This document shows positions 5,433 to 6,620 of a DNA stretch of 6,620 nucleotides, in pieces. Positions within the stretch are counted from its first letter, which is position 1, and every line of letters starts with the position of its first letter. Source of the DNA: Gammaproteobacteria bacterium (GTDB taxonomy: Bacteria; Pseudomonadota; Gammaproteobacteria; Steroidobacterales; MnTg04); the NCBI GenBank assembly GCA_027297845.1, contig JAPUHG010000210.1:1-6620 (forward strand), given 5' to 3'. Below the pieces are notes generated by a model. It was not told the DNA's origin. It saw only the letters and a list, made by a program, of their open reading frames with translations, and did not search any database. The position numbers and the translations under genes were made by a program.

Positions 5433-6620
5433 TTAGTTCCGCTCCATTGCTCTGGCGAATCCGGGATTGCTCAGCATTGCTGAGAAAGCCGGGCTGCTTG
5501 CCAGCGCCATGAAGGCCGGGCTGTTAGCCAGCGCCGTAAAGGCCTGCGGATTGCGTGCCAGCGCGGCAAAAGCCTGCGGATTCTGTGCCAGGGCGCTAAA
5601 GGCCTGCGGGCTGCTTGCCATGGCGGCAAAGGCCTGCGGATTCTGCGCCAGGGCAGTAAAAGCCTGCGGGCTTTGTGCCAGGGCGGTAAAGGCCTGTGCG
5701 CTGCTACCTAAGGCTGTGAAAGCCTGCGGATACTGCGCCATTGCTTCGAACGCCTGTGGGCTGCTTGCCAGTGCAGTAAACGCCTGCGGGCTTTGCGCCA
5801 TTATTGAGAACGCCTGCGGTGCGCTCGCCATCGCGGCAAAGGCCTGCGGGTACTGTGCCAGCGCTGTGAACGCCTGCGGGCTTTGCGCCAGGACGCTAAA
5901 GGCCTGCGGGCTTTGTGCCATCGCGGCAAAGGCCTGCGGGTACTGCGCCAACGCTGTGAACGCCTGCGGGTACTGTGCCATGGCTGCAAAAGCCTGCGGA
6001 TTCTGCGCCATTACCGAGAGCGCTTGTGGTGCGCTCGCCAGGGCGGCAAACGCCTGCGGGTTCTGCGCCATTACAGAGAACGCCTGTGGTGCGCTCGCCA
6101 AGGCCGCAAACGCCTGCGGATTTTGCGCCAGGGCAGTAAATGCCTGTGGTGCGCTCGCCATGGCGGCAAAGGACTGCGGGTCGTTAGCGGCGGCGGCAAA
6201 GGCCTGCGGGTCATTGGCAAACGCGGCAAAGGCCTGTGGGTCGTTCGCCATTACCGAGAATGCCTTCGGGGACTGTGCCATCGCGGCGAAGGCCTGCGGG
6301 TATTGCGCCATTGCGGCAAAGGCCTGCGGGCTGGTCGCCATCGCGGCGAAAGCCTGCGGGCTGCTGGCCATCGCTTCAAAGGCCTGCACGCTCTGACCCA
6401 GCGCAGCGAATGCCTGCGGGTTCTGTGCCAGGGCGCTAAAGGCCTGCGGGCTGCTTGCCATGGCGGCAAAGGCCTGCGGGTACTGCGCCAGGGCAGTGAA
6501 TGCCTGCGGGTTCTGCGCCATCACGGAGAACGCCTGGGCGTCGAGCGCCATCGCGCTAAATGCCTCCGGTGCGCTCGCCATCGCGGCAAAGGCCTGCGGG
6601 TACTGTGCCATCACGGCAAA
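5433..6620 (-). CDS. Decapeptide-repeat (PQAF) Ala-rich protein, 5'-truncated by window edge
   Basis: The frame is open through the window edge, and the first visible residues (FAVMAQYPQAF) are already inside the repeat, so the start lies beyond 6620; a GTG at 6614 is only the first possible start codon in view. The visible 395 codons consist of tandem 10-residue units with consensus A-[LM]-A-[QS]-[NYSA]-P-Q-A-F-[ATS], 36 in number, then three 9-residue units (SPAF, SPAF, NPGF) and the tail RAMERN before TAA. Ala makes up roughly 40 percent. I count only about 12 charged residues and no Cys, Trp or His. [NSD]-P before A-F-x-x-[LM] looks like a helix N-cap, so each unit may be a short helix plus turn with Phe and Leu/Met on one face. 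That is inference; I do not recognise a family. It could be a surface or structural protein, but no signal peptide can be seen in this portion. Confidence 0.85.
   Translation of the reverse strand, partial: FAVMAQYPQAFAAMASAPEAFSAMALDAQAFSVMAQNPQAFTALAQYPQAFAAMASSPQAFSALAQNPQAFAALGQSVQAFEAMASSPQAFAAMATSPQAFAAMAQYPQAFAAMAQSPKAFSVMANDPQAFAAFANDPQAFAAAANDPQSFAAMASAPQAFTALAQNPQAFAALASAPQAFSVMAQNPQAFAALASAPQALSVMAQNPQAFAAMAQYPQAFTALAQYPQAFAAMAQSPQAFSVLAQSPQAFTALAQYPQAFAAMASAPQAFSIMAQSPQAFTALASSPQAFEAMAQYPQAFTALGSSAQAFTALAQSPQAFTALAQNPQAFAAMASSPQAFSALAQNPQAFAALARNPQAFTALANSPAFMALASSPAFSAMLSNPGFARAMERN
5454..5534 (-). repeat. Three terminal 27-bp units encoding 9-residue variants
   Basis: The last three units lose the Gln of PQAF: ANSPAFMAL, ASSPAFSAM and SNPGFARAM-like segments follow each other with a 9-residue period. 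They form the C-terminal cap of the repeat domain, followed only by a few charged residues. Confidence 0.85.
5581..5639 (-). repeat. Copy A of a 59-base identical block within the array
   Basis: Base-for-base identical to 6421-6479, exactly 840 bases (28 units) away. It encodes the two units AMASSPQAFS and ALAQNPQAFA. Similarity stays high on the low-codon side (3 further differences in the next 30 bases) but drops sharply in the unit at 5551-5580. Confidence 0.9.
6001..6120 (-). repeat. 60-bp tandem duplication (two-unit block twice)
   Basis: 6001-6060 and 6061-6120 differ at only 6 of 60 positions and both encode a SAPQA[FL]SVMAQNPQAFA-type two-unit block. In the first one Phe is replaced by Leu (PQALS). 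This shows that the array grows or is homogenised by 60-base steps as well as 30-base steps. Confidence 0.8.
6421..6479 (-). repeat. Copy B of a 59-base identical block within the array
   Basis: Partner of 5581-5639. Most other unit pairs differ at several bases, so this identity suggests a recent copying event inside the array. Confidence 0.9.

Larger units (their letters stand above)
5535..6620 (-). repeat. 30-bp tandem repeat array encoding 10-residue units
   Basis: The period is exactly 30 bases with no indel over the array, so alternate units line up every 60 bases. The most conserved core is the Pro-Gln-Ala-Phe segment, read on the plus strand as variants of AAAGGCCTGCGG. Positions between cores vary in a limited set of words. 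Codon phase is kept throughout, showing selection on the protein. The array continues past the right edge of the window. Confidence 0.97.

Noticed and set aside
5467..6396. Long open frame on the plus strand (Cys/Ala/Lys-rich) opposite the repeat array, and further open frames on the minus strand in other phases
   Set aside because: A 30-base repeat without stops in one unit is open in several frames. Only the PQAF frame ends in varied, non-repeat coding sequence followed by a terminator; the others are shadows.
5454..6620. Possible CRISPR array because of regular 30-base spacing
   Set aside because: Units are head-to-tail with no unique spacers, keep codon phase and vary within the unit; this is coding repeat DNA.

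Overview
All recognisable genes lie on the minus strand, so the biological order runs from position 6620 down to 1. Signal peptides, a lipoprotein signal and a C-terminal beta-barrel point to a Gram-negative bacterium, most likely a gammaproteobacterium. That placement rests on the general look of the proteins; no rRNA or other marker gene is present.

Layout in transcription order. (1) 6620-5433 is the 3' part of a gene for a highly regular, Ala-rich protein: 36 tandem 10-residue units of the type A-[LM]-A-x-x-P-Q-A-F-x, then three 9-residue units and a short charged tail. Its start lies outside the window. An intrinsic terminator at about 5355-5395 closes this unit. (2) 5296-2327 is one continuous frame of 990 codons interrupted by a single in-frame amber codon (TAG, 5054-5056). 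The first 80 codons carry a Sec signal peptide. The remainder carries a HELTH zinc-peptidase domain, a beta-propeller and a probable outer-membrane beta-barrel. The gene is either freshly inactivated, read through, or hit by a sequence error. (3) 2267-1254 encodes a PrsW-family intramembrane protease with an added C-terminal soluble domain. (4) 1142-33 encodes a lipoprotein that resembles a metal-dependent amidohydrolase or peptidase.

Genes 2-4 share a strand with gaps of 59 and 111 bases and may be co-transcribed. All three are envelope proteins and two or three are probably hydrolases, so an envelope proteolysis or remodelling group is possible, but the sequence does not prove a joint function. 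No RNA genes, insertion sequences or CRISPR arrays were found.

The items most worth following are the decapeptide-repeat protein, whose alphabet nearly lacks charge and whose DNA shows recent internal copying, and the isolated amber codon in an otherwise intact large gene.
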